Source: Spirochaetota bacterium (lineage in GTDB: Bacteria; Spirochaetota; UBA4802; UBA5550). From it: a stretch of DNA of 33,254 nt. The position numbers and the translations under genes are program-made. The notes below the pieces were generated by a model. That model was not told where the DNA came from and searched no databases. It was given only the letters and a program-made list of their open reading frames with translations. Shown one piece after another: positions 1 to 7,550 of this stretch. The stretch is from NCBI GenBank assembly GCA_022709405.1, contig JAKLIV010000002.1, forward strand, positions 69,700-102,953, read 5' to 3'. Numbering within the stretch: the stretch's first letter is position 1; each line of letters begins with the position of its first letter.

Positions 1-1237
1 CGACATGGAGCGACCTCGGGGCATATTCAAGGGATATCGCGGTTGCGGTCGCCAGGGACCCGTTCGTGTCATCAACGGAATACACCAGAATTGAATCATC
101 GTCCGTGACCGTAACATACAAAAATGTCGGAATGTGTCGCACGGCTTTTTCACCCGCAACCATGGCCAGCGCGAGCGGCCCGTTTCGGCCGGTAATCGTC
201 CCTGCCGGGGCCAGTCCGCCCGTTTCCTGGTTGATCTCGAACGCAGACACGGTGCAGGAGCCCCTGTTTGATGAGTACACGAATCGTCCGGAAGGATCGG
301 CCGTGACCGAGTACGGCGTGTCGCCGGTTTCGGCGCGCGGCAGAACCTCGGCCAGCACGCCCGTTTCCTGGTTGATGACGTAGGCGGATACGTTGTCCGA
401 ATTGGCGTTCGCCGTGTAGAGGAATCTCCCCGAGGGATCAATGGCGACCGAGTAGGGAGTGTCGCCCGTCACAACCCGCGGCAGGGACTCGGTCAAAGCC
501 CCGGTGGAGCGGTCGATACGATATACCGAGATATTGTCCGAATCCGCGTTCGCCGAGTAAAGAAACCTGCCGTTCGGGTGCACGCAGACCGACACAGGGT
601 ATGCTCCCGAGGCTACGGCCTCACCCGGCGTAAGCAGGCCCGTGTTCCGGTCGATTGAATATACCGAGATATTGTTGGTGCCGATATTGCCGGCATAGGC
701 GAACTTTCCGAAAGGGTCGAGGGCGATACAGTAAGGCGTTGACTTGGCGGGCGCGCTGGGGAACTGTTCGGTCAATTGTCCCGAATCGGGATCTATCGCG
801 TAAACCGTGATATTGTGGTAAACCGAATTTGTCACATACGCAAATTTACCCGCGCCGTCTATTGCAATTGAAACAGGGCCCTCTCCCGCGTCCGCAGCCG
901 TTCCCGCAGTCAGTCGGCCGGTGGCCTGGTCTATGGTATAGACCGAAATATCCCCCGAATTCCTGTTCGGGGCGTACAGGAACCTGCCCCACGGATCGGC
1001 GCAGACCGACCGGGGATTCGTGCCTGCCTCGACATAGCCGTTGTGGCGCAACCGGCCGGTGCCGGCGTCGACCGTGTAACATGAGATGGTATCGTCGTCA
1101 TAGTTCGCCGCATAGGCGAAGCGCGGGATGTTCTGCGTCGAATCGCCGCTGTCGCTGCTTCCGCTGCTATCGCAGGCCGCGAAGACAAGCCCTGACATGA
1201 GCATCAGTCCTGCTGCCAATCTCACAGATATTTCCAT
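1..1237 (-). CDS. Lactonase-type (YVTN-like) beta-propeller lipoprotein, C-terminus beyond left edge
   Basis: The frame is open for 412 codons from ATG at 1237 to the window edge, so the C-terminus is missing. A good ribosome site (GGGAGG) lies 5 bases before the ATG. The N-terminus is hydrophobic and ends in Phe-Ala-Ala-Cys22 followed by a Ser/Asp/Gly-rich linker, as in lipoproteins. The rest is a series of ~45-residue units of the form Asp-Pro-x-Gly-(Arg/Lys)-Phe-x-Tyr, then Asn-x-x-(Ser/Thr)-x-Asn-(Ile/Val)-(Ser/Thr)-x-(Tyr/Phe), then a Thr-Gly turn. This is the blade pattern of 6-phosphogluconolactonase-like and surface YVTN propellers. At least seven blades are visible. Because it is exported, a surface binding or scaffold role is more likely than a sugar lactonase; that is inference. 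Adjacent blades are very similar in DNA (around 230-530), which indicates recent blade duplication. Confidence 0.85.
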   Translation of the reverse strand, partial: MEISVRLAAGLMLMSGLVFAACDSSGSSDSGDSTQNIPRFAYAANYDDDTISCYTVDAGTGRLRHNGYVEAGTNPRSVCADPWGRFLYAPNRNSGDISVYTIDQATGRLTAGTAADAGEGPVSIAIDGAGKFAYVTNSVYHNITVYAIDPDSGQLTEQFPSAPAKSTPYCIALDPFGKFAYAGNIGTNNISVYSIDRNTGLLTPGEAVASGAYPVSVCVHPNGRFLYSANADSDNISVYRIDRSTGALTESLPRVVTGDTPYSVAIDPSGRFLYTANANSDNVSAYVINQETGVLAEVLPRAETGDTPYSVTADPSGRFVYSSNRGSCTVSAFEINQETGGLAPAGTITGRNGPLALAMVAGEKAVRHIPTFLYVTVTDDDSILVYSVDDTNGSLATATAISLEYAPRSLHV

Positions 1238-1420
1238 TGATTCCTCCCGGTATGGGGCTTTTGTATTAAAGAAGAAAATGGTTCTCCAGCCCCTGTGTAT
1301 TTATTATTGAATATTACATTATCGATTTCAGCCGCATATTTTTTGCCGCCGATATGCCTCACTGTTTGCCCGATTCTCCGAATTAATCACCGCTTTCGCG
1401 CCTGATCATCCTGCGGTGCA

Positions 1421-1945
1421 TCAAACCCCATCCGAAAAGCAGGACCAGTCCGGCATATACGGCCCCACCCTGAATATCTTCTCGAAGGTGCCCGGCCTGT
1501 ATGCCAGTTCCATATCTATGCCCGGTGCGGGCTCGCCCAGCGATATGGATTTAAAGGCAGGTACATTGCTGCGCCATTTATTCCGGTCTCTGCCCCTGAA
1601 AAAGTTGAGCCTGACATCCGCGTGATCCCGGCCCTTAACCGAAATGGAGGTATATTTTCGCGGCCGCTCGACGATCGAGGTGAAGACGCCCGGCTTCTCA
1701 CCCGCCAGGGAATAGACGAGGGAGCCATCATGCTTCACGAAGAGCGCGCCGCCTTTAAGCTCCGTGTAAAACGCGACATCCCCGTGGGCCTGTCCCATAT
1801 TCTTCACGAAGGGGATGTTAATGGCCGCGCCTGAGGGACTTTTACCCTGCTGCGCGGGAAGCTTTTCGCGGTTCTTCGTGATATACAATACCGAAATCAC
1901 TGAAAGGGAGACAAGAATGCATGATGCTACGATTATCTTTCTCAT
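1421..1945 (-). CDS. Short membrane-anchored DUF7948-like protein, apparently truncated SBBP-repeat protein
   Basis: The ORF has 174 residues, starting at ATG 1945 behind GAGGTG spaced 5 bases. Residues 1-23 form an N-terminal hydrophobic signal or anchor. From about residue 45 the protein carries the pattern of the domain that precedes SBBP beta-propeller repeats: an Asn-x-Gly-Gln motif, a Gly-x-Leu-Phe-Val-x-x-Asp-Gly-x-Leu-Val-Tyr-Ser-Leu strand, Asn-Phe-Phe-x-Gly-(x)n-Lys-Trp-(Arg)-Ser-Asn-Val-Pro, and Leu-Gly-Glu-x-x-Pro-Gly-Ile-Asp-Met. In that family hundreds of residues with repeats follow; here the frame stops soon after the Glu-Lys-Ile-Phe motif. The +1 frame continues to 1383 with a hydrophobic helix and a basic tail, so a frameshift or a deletion fusion is likely. 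A strong promoter upstream (2068-2096) suggests it is still transcribed. The family call rests on remembered motifs. Confidence 0.7.
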   Translation of the reverse strand: MRKIIVASCILVSLSVISVLYITKNREKLPAQQGKSPSGAAINIPFVKNMGQAHGDVAFYTELKGGALFVKHDGSLVYSLAGEKPGVFTSIVERPRKYTSISVKGRDHADVRLNFFRGRDRNKWRSNVPAFKSISLGEPAPGIDMELAYRPGTFEKIFRVGPYMPDWSCFSDGV

Positions 1946-2067
1946 ATCTGCACCTCGCTCACAGTTTATGGATCGGGATTATCTGGGCAATGGACTTGCA
2001 TGTGCACCCCCGGGCGTGTTCATCGTTCAAAAGCGCGGCATGGGTCTGCCTGACGGATATATACTGT

Positions 2068-2096
2068 ATTATATGCCCATTATGGAGGTGAGTCAA
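2068..2096 (-). promoter_or_regulatory. Sigma-70 type promoter for the DUF7948-like gene
   Basis: On the minus strand TTGACT (2096-2091) and a perfect TATAAT (2073-2068) are separated by exactly 17 bases. Initiation would fall near 2060, giving a leader of about 115 bases before the ATG at 1945. Confidence 0.65.
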
Positions 2097-2449
2097 AAAA
2101 ACATCGCCCGCACCGACGGTAGTGTTCATCATTTTATCGCACCCCCATACCGCGATGCAGTTGGGCTTGATCCCAGCCGCTGCCGGCTCAATGAACGCCC
2201 TGCCAGGATTATGAAGATGGAGAAGGAAAAAGCAATTGAACCCCTGAATCCGCCATTCATGAAACACCTCGCTTCACAGGATGTTCCGGCATGCAGGGAA
2301 GCCGACAGTATTTGCCGAAAAATAATGCCGTAACGTCAATTCTCTTATTAATACAGTATGATAGTGCCTGATTGCAAGTCAACAATCATTCGATTATGTT
2401 AAAGAAAAAATCTTCATATTACACAAAAGACACGGTGGTTAAAATTCTA

Positions 2450-2479
2450 TTGACTTATTATAAGTCTATGCGCTAAATA
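2450..2479 (+). promoter_or_regulatory. Possible promoter with overlapping palindrome before the first triple-repeat lipoprotein
   Basis: TTGACT at 2450-2455 is followed after 18 bases by TAAATA, a weak -10. A perfect inverted repeat, GACTTAT-T-ATAAGTC, lies at 2452-2466 over the -35 and could be an operator. The AT-rich setting makes this tentative. Confidence 0.3.
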
Positions 2480-2512
2480 AGAGACAATAGCCTTTTGACC
2501 GGGAGGGATTTT

Positions 2513-4174
2513 ATGAAAAAAATAGCAAGAATCCTTGTTCCATTGTTTATCGCCGCTCTGTCTATGACTGTTTGCGATGACGGCGGCAGCGGCGGAAAGG
2601 ACAGTCCGTCCATGGGAACATTTGTGAAAGAAGTAACCTTAAGCGGTACACCCGTTAATAACTTTGGATTATTTAACAATTTTTATGATTTCACCCATTT
2701 TCAGGTGCTTTACCGGGCGTCCGATATCGCCGGCTCGGGCAACATCAACTCAATTTTCTTCAAATATGCTGCTGACTCATCTAAAACCGTATTCCCTCAT
2801 GCCACCATAAGGATGGCGCATACCAGCAGGGATGAACTCGGTGGCAATGGTTCAAATATGACCTCGAATATCTATGGAAGGGGATCAGCGGTGACGGTCC
2901 TGGATGATGCGACAATCACAGTGCCGGCAGGCCTCACCGGGGAATATTTCAGAATACCATTGAGCACGCCATTCAACTATAACGGGGTGGACAATCTTGT
3001 TTTCGAGATACTGCGCACCGAATCCCCCTCACAAGGCCTGCAGGTCGTGATAGAGGAAGCATCGCCCTCATATCTGTCATTTGTGGTCTCAGCGGACAGT
3101 ACCACTCCGGACACTGTATCAGACTACAGCAACTATGTTCCTCACACGAAATTCGGGTTTTCCGGGGGCGACAATATAGCCGTCAAGGGCGGCAGCGACG
3201 GATGTATTTATCCATTTACCACTGCTCCAGCAAATAAAGTGCAGCAATTATACCTGGCGAGCGACATCAACGGGTCCGGCCCCATAACCGGGATCGCCTA
3301 TTCGCTTAACGCTGATTTAACCGAATCGTGCGCCTATATCATAAGCGTCAGGATGGGCCACACCGACCTGTCCGAGCTCACCACCGTATTTGCAGACAAT
3401 ATCAATGCAGGCTCACCGGTCACGGTTGCCGAGGAAGCCTTCTTCCGGATACCTGCCGGCATGACTGAAGGTTCGTATGTCTGGATTCCGTTCACGGACG
3501 GACCATTCTATTACAATGGAACAGACAACGTCGTCGTTGAAACCCGCGTCACCTATGCTTCCGCAGTTCTTTCACGGCAGGGAATAATAAGGGGCGGGTC
3601 CCGCCTGACCGGCGCTGTCGGAGCAGCCGAAGGCAGCAGGGACGAGTACCTTCCCGGCATCAAGTTCCGGTTCATGGGCGGCACCATGGATGTTATCGAC
3701 GCATACGGGAATGACCCGACGGTGTTCAACAGCTCAGCCGGCGGGTATCAGTTCCTTGTCCGCGCGTCGGAGCTCGGCACTGCGGGCTCGATCACCAGGC
3801 TCGCGTTCAGATTATCAGGAACAGACACAGCCACTGAATACCCGAATTTCACCGTGACCCTGGCCCATACTTCGCAGAATATACTTCTCACTGAAGATGA
3901 GACCAATGTATCCGGAGGCGCACTGGTATACAACAAAACGTTCTCCATGCCTGCCGGACTGAAAGACGGCGACTGGATCGAAATCCCGTTCAGCGCCCCA
4001 TTTATATATAACGGCGCCGACAACCTCGTCATACAGACCACTACGGGCGCAGGGACATCGGTGAATTATGTGCAGGCTACTTCCAACGCTGCGAAGTATG
4101 CCGGCTGCACGAAAACGACCGGCGGCGGGTCTCCGGGTGATTTCAGGGGAGTATTCAGGTTCTGGATTAAATAA
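2513..4174 (+). CDS. Triple-repeat beta-rich lipoprotein (paralogue of 30729-32438)
   Basis: The ATG at 2513 is chosen because GGGAGGG lies 5 bases before it; a TTG at 2495 would place the ribosome site inside the gene. The product has 553 residues: a 20-residue hydrophobic signal, Cys21 followed by Asp-Asp-Gly-Gly and a Gly/Ser linker, then three tandem copies of a ~160-residue unit. Each unit has Tyr/Val-x-Ala-Ser-(Asp/Glu)-(Ile/Leu)-x-(Gly/Ala)-(Ser/Ala)-Gly-x-Ile-(Thr/Asn), then a (Met/Leu)-(Gly/Ala)-His-Thr motif, then Pro-Ala-Gly-(x)n-(Trp/Phe)-(Ile/Arg)-x-Ile-Pro and Pro-Phe-x-Tyr-Asn-Gly-x-Asp-Asn-(Leu/Val)-Val. The pattern resembles beta-sandwich units in secreted proteins of Bacteroidetes and relatives, from memory of the family. 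No catalytic motif is visible. A surface adhesin, matrix or ligand-binding role is inference. The lipobox (Met-Thr-Val-Cys) is non-canonical. A hairpin terminator follows. Confidence 0.85.
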   Translation: MKKIARILVPLFIAALSMTVCDDGGSGGKDSPSMGTFVKEVTLSGTPVNNFGLFNNFYDFTHFQVLYRASDIAGSGNINSIFFKYAADSSKTVFPHATIRMAHTSRDELGGNGSNMTSNIYGRGSAVTVLDDATITVPAGLTGEYFRIPLSTPFNYNGVDNLVFEILRTESPSQGLQVVIEEASPSYLSFVVSADSTTPDTVSDYSNYVPHTKFGFSGGDNIAVKGGSDGCIYPFTTAPANKVQQLYLASDINGSGPITGIAYSLNADLTESCAYIISVRMGHTDLSELTTVFADNINAGSPVTVAEEAFFRIPAGMTEGSYVWIPFTDGPFYYNGTDNVVVETRVTYASAVLSRQGIIRGGSRLTGAVGAAEGSRDEYLPGIKFRFMGGTMDVIDAYGNDPTVFNSSAGGYQFLVRASELGTAGSITRLAFRLSGTDTATEYPNFTVTLAHTSQNILLTEDETNVSGGALVYNKTFSMPAGLKDGDWIEIPFSAPFIYNGADNLVIQTTTGAGTSVNYVQATSNAAKYAGCTKTTGGGSPGDFRGVFRFWIK

Positions 4175-4192
4175 CACAATGAGCACGATAAG

Positions 4193-4213
4193 CCGGCGGG
4201 TCTCCCCCGCCGG
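4193..4213 (+). terminator. Intrinsic terminator after the first triple-repeat lipoprotein
   Basis: An 8-bp perfect GC stem (CCGGCGGG / CCCGCCGG) with a 5-base loop is followed by a moderately T-rich stretch. It lies 18 bases after the stop codon. Confidence 0.6.
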
Positions 4214-4362
4214 TTCTGTTATTCTGCCCATTCAGGATTAATTTTCATTCATTCCGGCTGATTTCAAACCCCTTAAAAATATAGCAGTCCTTGCTCAGTA
4301 ATCATTGACATTTTTCAATACTTGAAAAAAGCTTGTTAACATCCGTCTTTCTGGAAGGTCAC

Positions 4363-4710
4363 GTGCACGAGCTTTCAATAATGGGCAGCATTCTCGACAT
4401 CGTTCTCGAATACGCCCACAAAAACAACGCCAAATGCATAAAAGAAATCAACCTGAGCATCGGGGTGCTTTCCGACGTGATCCCCGACTGGGCGCAGACA
4501 TATTTCGACATGCTCTCCAAAGACACCATCGCCGACAGGGCGGTGTTGAACATCGAGCGGGTCCCCGTGACTCTTAAATGCCGCGCGTGCGGCTACGAAA
4601 AAACCTATCCCGAAGGAGACTGGAAGTTCTTCTGCGAAAAATGCGAGTCCCTTGACATCGAGCTTCTCTCGGGCAGGGACATGACCGTAACGAGCATAGA
4701 GATAGAGTGA
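4363..4710 (+). CDS. hypA: Hydrogenase nickel-insertion protein HypA
   Basis: HypA is the small nickel and zinc protein that, with HypB, delivers Ni2+ to the large subunit of [NiFe] hydrogenases. The start is taken at GTG 4363 because it gives the family N-terminus Met-His-Glu, in which the N-terminal amine and His2 bind nickel; GGAAGG lies 4 bases upstream. The TTG-started extension to 4333 would bury that site. The 115-residue length is normal. The zinc site is visible as Cys-Arg-Ala-Cys and Cys-Glu-Lys-Cys near residues 73-92. It heads a tight group hypA-hypD-hypE-hypC. No hypB is adjacent. TTGACA at 4305-4310 could be a -35, but no good -10 follows. Confidence 0.95.
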   Translation: MHELSIMGSILDIVLEYAHKNNAKCIKEINLSIGVLSDVIPDWAQTYFDMLSKDTIADRAVLNIERVPVTLKCRACGYEKTYPEGDWKFFCEKCESLDIELLSGRDMTVTSIEIE

Positions 4711-4713
4711 CAC

Positions 4714-5778
4714 ATGGAAAAACAACTGACCGGCAAGATGGCCGACATCCTCAGAAACAAGAGACTTGACCGCGAGCTGCGCGTCATGGAAATATGCGGG
4801 ACCCACACCACCGAGTTCTTCCGCACCGGAGTGAAGAACATATTCCCCGAAGGCCTCACGCTCATCGACGGCCCGGGATGCCCCGTGTGCGTGACCACGA
4901 ACGATTACCTTGACCGCGCGATCGAAATCGGCAGGCAGCACGGAGTCATTATCGCCACGTTCGGCGACATGGTGAAGGTCCCCTCATCATACAGCTCACT
5001 CGCGAAGGAGAAGTCAGGCGGTATGGACGTCAGGGTAGTGTATTCGCCGGTCAACGCGCTCGACATCGCGCGCCAGAACCCCGGCCGTGAGGTCATGTTC
5101 CTCTCCGTCGGGTTCGAAACCACCGCCCCGGCCGAAGCCGCGGTTGTTCTCGAGGCGAAAAAAACCAATGTGCCGAATTTTTCTATCCTGTCCGGCAACA
5201 AGCTCACGCCGCCTGCGGTTGACGCCCTTCTCGCGGCCGACGAGGTGAAAATCGACGGTTTCATCATCCCCGGCCACGTGAGCGCCGTCATTGGAGCAGA
5301 CGCATGGGGCTTCATCGCTGCAAAGCACGGCAGGCCGGGAGTTGTCGCCGGGTTCGACGCCGGAGACCTCATCGGCGGGGTCCTGGTTCTCCTGAATCTC
5401 CTTGAAAACAATGAAATAACGATAAAGAACGCCTATACCAGGGCGGTCAATGCATCCGGCAACCTCCGCGCGATCGAGGTAATGCGCGATGTGTTCCTCG
5501 AATCCGACGCTTCATGGCGCGGCATCGGCCTCATTCCAGGCAGCGGGCTCTCGATCAGGGACGCATTCGCGGATTTCGATGCAGAAAAGAAATTTCCGGT
5601 CTCGGTCCCCGAGCCCAGGGAGCACCGGGGATGCAGGTGCGGCGACCTTCTTCGCGGCCTCATCATCCCCACCCAGTGCCCGCTGTTCGGAAAGGCGTGC
5701 ACGCCCGAAAACGCGGTCGGCCCCTGCATGGTGTCATCAGAGGGGCCGTGTTCGGCGTACTACAAATACTGGAGATGA
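4714..5778 (+). CDS. hypD: Hydrogenase maturation factor HypD
   Basis: HypD is the iron-sulphur scaffold which, with HypC, holds the Fe(CN)2CO unit built for the [NiFe] active site. The 354-residue product has all family landmarks: Ile-Cys28-Gly-Thr-His-Thr, Gly-Pro-Gly-Cys56-Pro-Val-Cys59, Gly-Phe-Glu-Thr-Thr-Ala-Pro and Pro-Gly-His-Val-Ser. The C-terminal cysteine-rich part (Cys-Arg-Cys-Gly, Thr-Gln-Cys-Pro, Gly-Pro-Cys) holds the [4Fe-4S] cluster. It begins 3 bases after hypA and its stop overlaps the hypE ATG by 4 bases, so the genes are probably translated together. The protein works in the cytoplasm and should serve both hydrogenases in the window. Confidence 0.97.
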   Translation: MEKQLTGKMADILRNKRLDRELRVMEICGTHTTEFFRTGVKNIFPEGLTLIDGPGCPVCVTTNDYLDRAIEIGRQHGVIIATFGDMVKVPSSYSSLAKEKSGGMDVRVVYSPVNALDIARQNPGREVMFLSVGFETTAPAEAAVVLEAKKTNVPNFSILSGNKLTPPAVDALLAADEVKIDGFIIPGHVSAVIGADAWGFIAAKHGRPGVVAGFDAGDLIGGVLVLLNLLENNEITIKNAYTRAVNASGNLRAIEVMRDVFLESDASWRGIGLIPGSGLSIRDAFADFDAEKKFPVSVPEPREHRGCRCGDLLRGLIIPTQCPLFGKACTPENAVGPCMVSSEGPCSAYYKYWR

Positions 5779-6779
5779 ACGTGACAAAGATACTTCAGGG
5801 ACACGGAAGCGGCGGCAAGCTGATGAACGAGATGATCTCGCGGATCATCGTGAAGACGCTCGGGCCGTCCTCGATCCAGCTCGACGATTCGGCAGTGCTC
5901 GAAATCCCCTCGTCCAGAATCGCTTTCACCACCGACACGTTCACCATCACGCCAATATTCTTTCCCGGCGGAGACATCGGGAGGCTCGCCGTCAACGGCA
6001 CGGTGAACGACCTTGCGGTCATGGGCGCCCGGCCAATGTACCTTTCATGCGCGCTGGTGCTCGAAGAGGGCCTCGACTTCGAGGAGCTCGAGGCCATCCT
6101 GACTTCAATGAAGCGCGAGGCCGACCTTGCCGGAGTGCAGATCGTGACCGGGGATACCAAGGTCGTGCCCAGGGGCAAGGCCGACAGAATATTCATCAAC
6201 ACCACCGGTATCGGGGTGTTCACCGGAGCGGCAGGCAGGGCCGAAATCGTTCCCGGCGACAAAATAATCATCAACGGGACCATCGGCGACCATGGCATGG
6301 CGGTCATGGCGAAGCGGAACAGCCTTTCGTTTTCATCGCCGCTCGAATCCGACTGCATGCACCTGAACCACCTGATCTTGTCATTGACCGAGGCGTTTCC
6401 TGAAAGCGTGAAATTCATGCGGGACCCGACCAGGGGCGGCGTGGCTTCGGTGCTCAACGAGATCGTGCAGGGAAAAAATTTCGGAGCCATGCTCATCGAG
6501 GACGACCTTCCGGTGAAGGAGCCGGTTCGAGGCGCGTGCGAGATACTGGGCCTCGACCCGCTGTACGTGGCAAACGAAGGCAAGGTCCTGGTCGTTATTG
6601 AAAACGGCAAAGCCGATGCCGCGATTGAGCTCATGAGATCCCGCCCCGAAGGCGTAAACGCCGCAATAATCGGCGAGATGATCGGGGATTTTCAGGGCAA
6701 GGCCCTGGTGCGAACTTCCATCGGGGGCAGGAGGATGCTGCCCCTGCTCATCGACGAACAGTTGCCCAGGATTTGCTGA
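5775..6779 (+). CDS. hypE: Hydrogenase maturation protein HypE (thiocarboxamide dehydratase)
   Basis: HypE is a PurM/AIR synthase-like ATPase that turns the carbamoyl group donated by HypF on its C-terminal cysteine into thiocyanate, the source of the cyanide ligands. The product has 334 residues with the N-terminal Gly-His-Gly-Ser-Gly-Gly, Asp-Asp-Ser-Ala, Gly-Asp-Thr-Lys-Val and the diagnostic C-terminus Pro-Arg-Ile-Cys. The start is uncertain: ATG 5775 overlaps the hypD stop, but GGAG at 5771-5774 is directly adjacent to it and better spaced (6 bases) for GTG 5781, which would give a protein two residues shorter. No hypF, the carbamoyl donor, is in the window, so it must lie elsewhere. Confidence 0.96.
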   Translation: MNVTKILQGHGSGGKLMNEMISRIIVKTLGPSSIQLDDSAVLEIPSSRIAFTTDTFTITPIFFPGGDIGRLAVNGTVNDLAVMGARPMYLSCALVLEEGLDFEELEAILTSMKREADLAGVQIVTGDTKVVPRGKADRIFINTTGIGVFTGAAGRAEIVPGDKIIINGTIGDHGMAVMAKRNSLSFSSPLESDCMHLNHLILSLTEAFPESVKFMRDPTRGGVASVLNEIVQGKNFGAMLIEDDLPVKEPVRGACEILGLDPLYVANEGKVLVVIENGKADAAIELMRSRPEGVNAAIIGEMIGDFQGKALVRTSIGGRRMLPLLIDEQLPRIC

Positions 6780-6841
6780 GTTGCCGGTTCGACGCCGGTT
6801 TGAGTATATTATTTAAAACGAAAAAATCACAGGAGACCACC

Positions 6842-7084
6842 ATGTGTCTTGCGGTACCCATGAAAATCATACAGGTAGACGGATTCTACGCTGTTGCCGA
6901 GGCCAAGGGAGTGAAAACCGACGTGAACATCTCACTTGTTCCCGACATAAAGGTCAACGACAAGGTGCTTGTTCACGCCGGTTTCGCGATTGAACATCTC
7001 GATGAAAACGAGGCCAAGGATATCGAGGCAACCTGGGAAGAATACTACGCCATATTGGACAAAGAGAACGGGAAGAAAAAATGA
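6842..7084 (+). CDS. hypC: Hydrogenase assembly chaperone HypC
   Basis: HypC binds HypD during iron-ligand assembly and carries the Fe(CN)2CO unit to the large subunit precursor. The 80-residue product begins Met-Cys-Leu-Ala-Val-Pro-Met-Lys-Ile, the family signature whose Cys2 is essential. A strong AGGAG ribosome site lies 7 bases ahead. The gene follows hypE after 62 bases rather than by overlap, and is the last plus-strand gene before a long hairpin and the converging hox operon. HybG-type paralogues are also possible, but only this copy is visible and it is linked to hypD and hypE. Confidence 0.94.
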   Translation: MCLAVPMKIIQVDGFYAVAEAKGVKTDVNISLVPDIKVNDKVLVHAGFAIEHLDENEAKDIEATWEEYYAILDKENGKKK

Positions 7085-7091
7085 ATACTTG

Positions 7092-7144
7092 CGAGCCGCG
7101 GCGCTGTAGACGCGCAGCGCGTGCGTCTACAGCGCCGCGGCTCG
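7092..7144. terminator. 22-bp perfect hairpin between converging hypC and the receiver gene
   Basis: The arms 7092-7113 and 7123-7144 are perfectly complementary over 22 bases and enclose a 9-base loop. The stem is GC-rich (core GCCGCGGCGCTG). It sits in the 72-base gap between two converging genes, the usual place for a bidirectional terminator. No long T-run follows directly on either strand. Confidence 0.7.
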
Positions 7145-7156
7145 TTCAATCTCTTA

Positions 7157-7528
7157 TTACTTCGTCAGCGCCTTCTTTACCGCAGCAACCAGGCTGTCCG
7201 GATCAATCGGCTTCTGAAAAACACCGTTAAACCCGAGCTTTCCGATTTCCACGTTCATTGCCGTGGCGGACCCGATGCTGCTCAGCAGGTAGATGGGGAC
7301 CTTGGCGTCCTTTTTCCGTATCTGCTGGGCGACCTTGGTCCCCTCGTCCACGGATTCCATCATCATGTCGCATAGGACCAGATCGGGCTTGTTTTTCTTG
7401 AAGCTTTCGATGCCCTCCTTGCCGCTCAGCGACGTGATGGCCTTGAATCCCTTTGCCGTCAATATCGCGGTCACCGAATCCAGGATGTCCGGATCATCGT
7501 CAATAATCAGTATGATCTTATCAGCCAT
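7157..7528 (-). CDS. Stand-alone response-regulator receiver protein
   Basis: The 123-residue protein is a single CheY-like receiver domain with no output domain. The acidic pocket (Asp10-Asp12), the phospho-acceptor Asp54 in Val-Leu-Cys-Asp, Ser83/Ser84 at the end of strand 4 and Lys106 before Pro are all present, so it should be phosphorylatable. The ATG at 7528 has a strong GGAG ribosome site. It is the last gene of the hox operon, 22 bases after the protease gene. No histidine kinase is in the window, so its partner is unknown. A role in signalling hydrogenase state, or in motility or redox taxis, would be guesswork. Confidence 0.9.
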   Translation of the reverse strand: MADKIILIIDDDPDILDSVTAILTAKGFKAITSLSGKEGIESFKKNKPDLVLCDMMMESVDEGTKVAQQIRKKDAKVPIYLLSSIGSATAMNVEIGKLGFNGVFQKPIDPDSLVAAVKKALTK

Positions 7529-7550
7529 AGGAAATCTCCTTCAATTTTTT

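Larger units (their letters stand above)
1946..2512. other. Intergenic region without a convincing gene
   Basis: Apart from the minus-strand promoter at 2068-2096 and the palindrome and possible promoter just before 2513, no reading frame here has a ribosome site plus recognisable protein. A 43-codon minus-strand frame from ATG 2260 has a GAGGTG ribosome site and a hydrophobic start but stops quickly. It could be a decayed signal-peptide remnant. Confidence 0.5.

Noticed and set aside
1815-2333. Plus-strand frame of 172 codons across the DUF7948-like gene start
   Set aside because: It overlaps the start and promoter of the minus-strand gene, has no good ribosome site and no recognisable motif.
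4305-4333. TTGACA before hypA as a promoter
   Set aside because: The -35 word is perfect but no acceptable -10 lies 16-18 bases downstream.
5489-6403. Arg/His-rich plus-strand frame across the hypD-hypE junction
   Set aside because: It is a shifted frame of hypD and hypE, both of which are certain.
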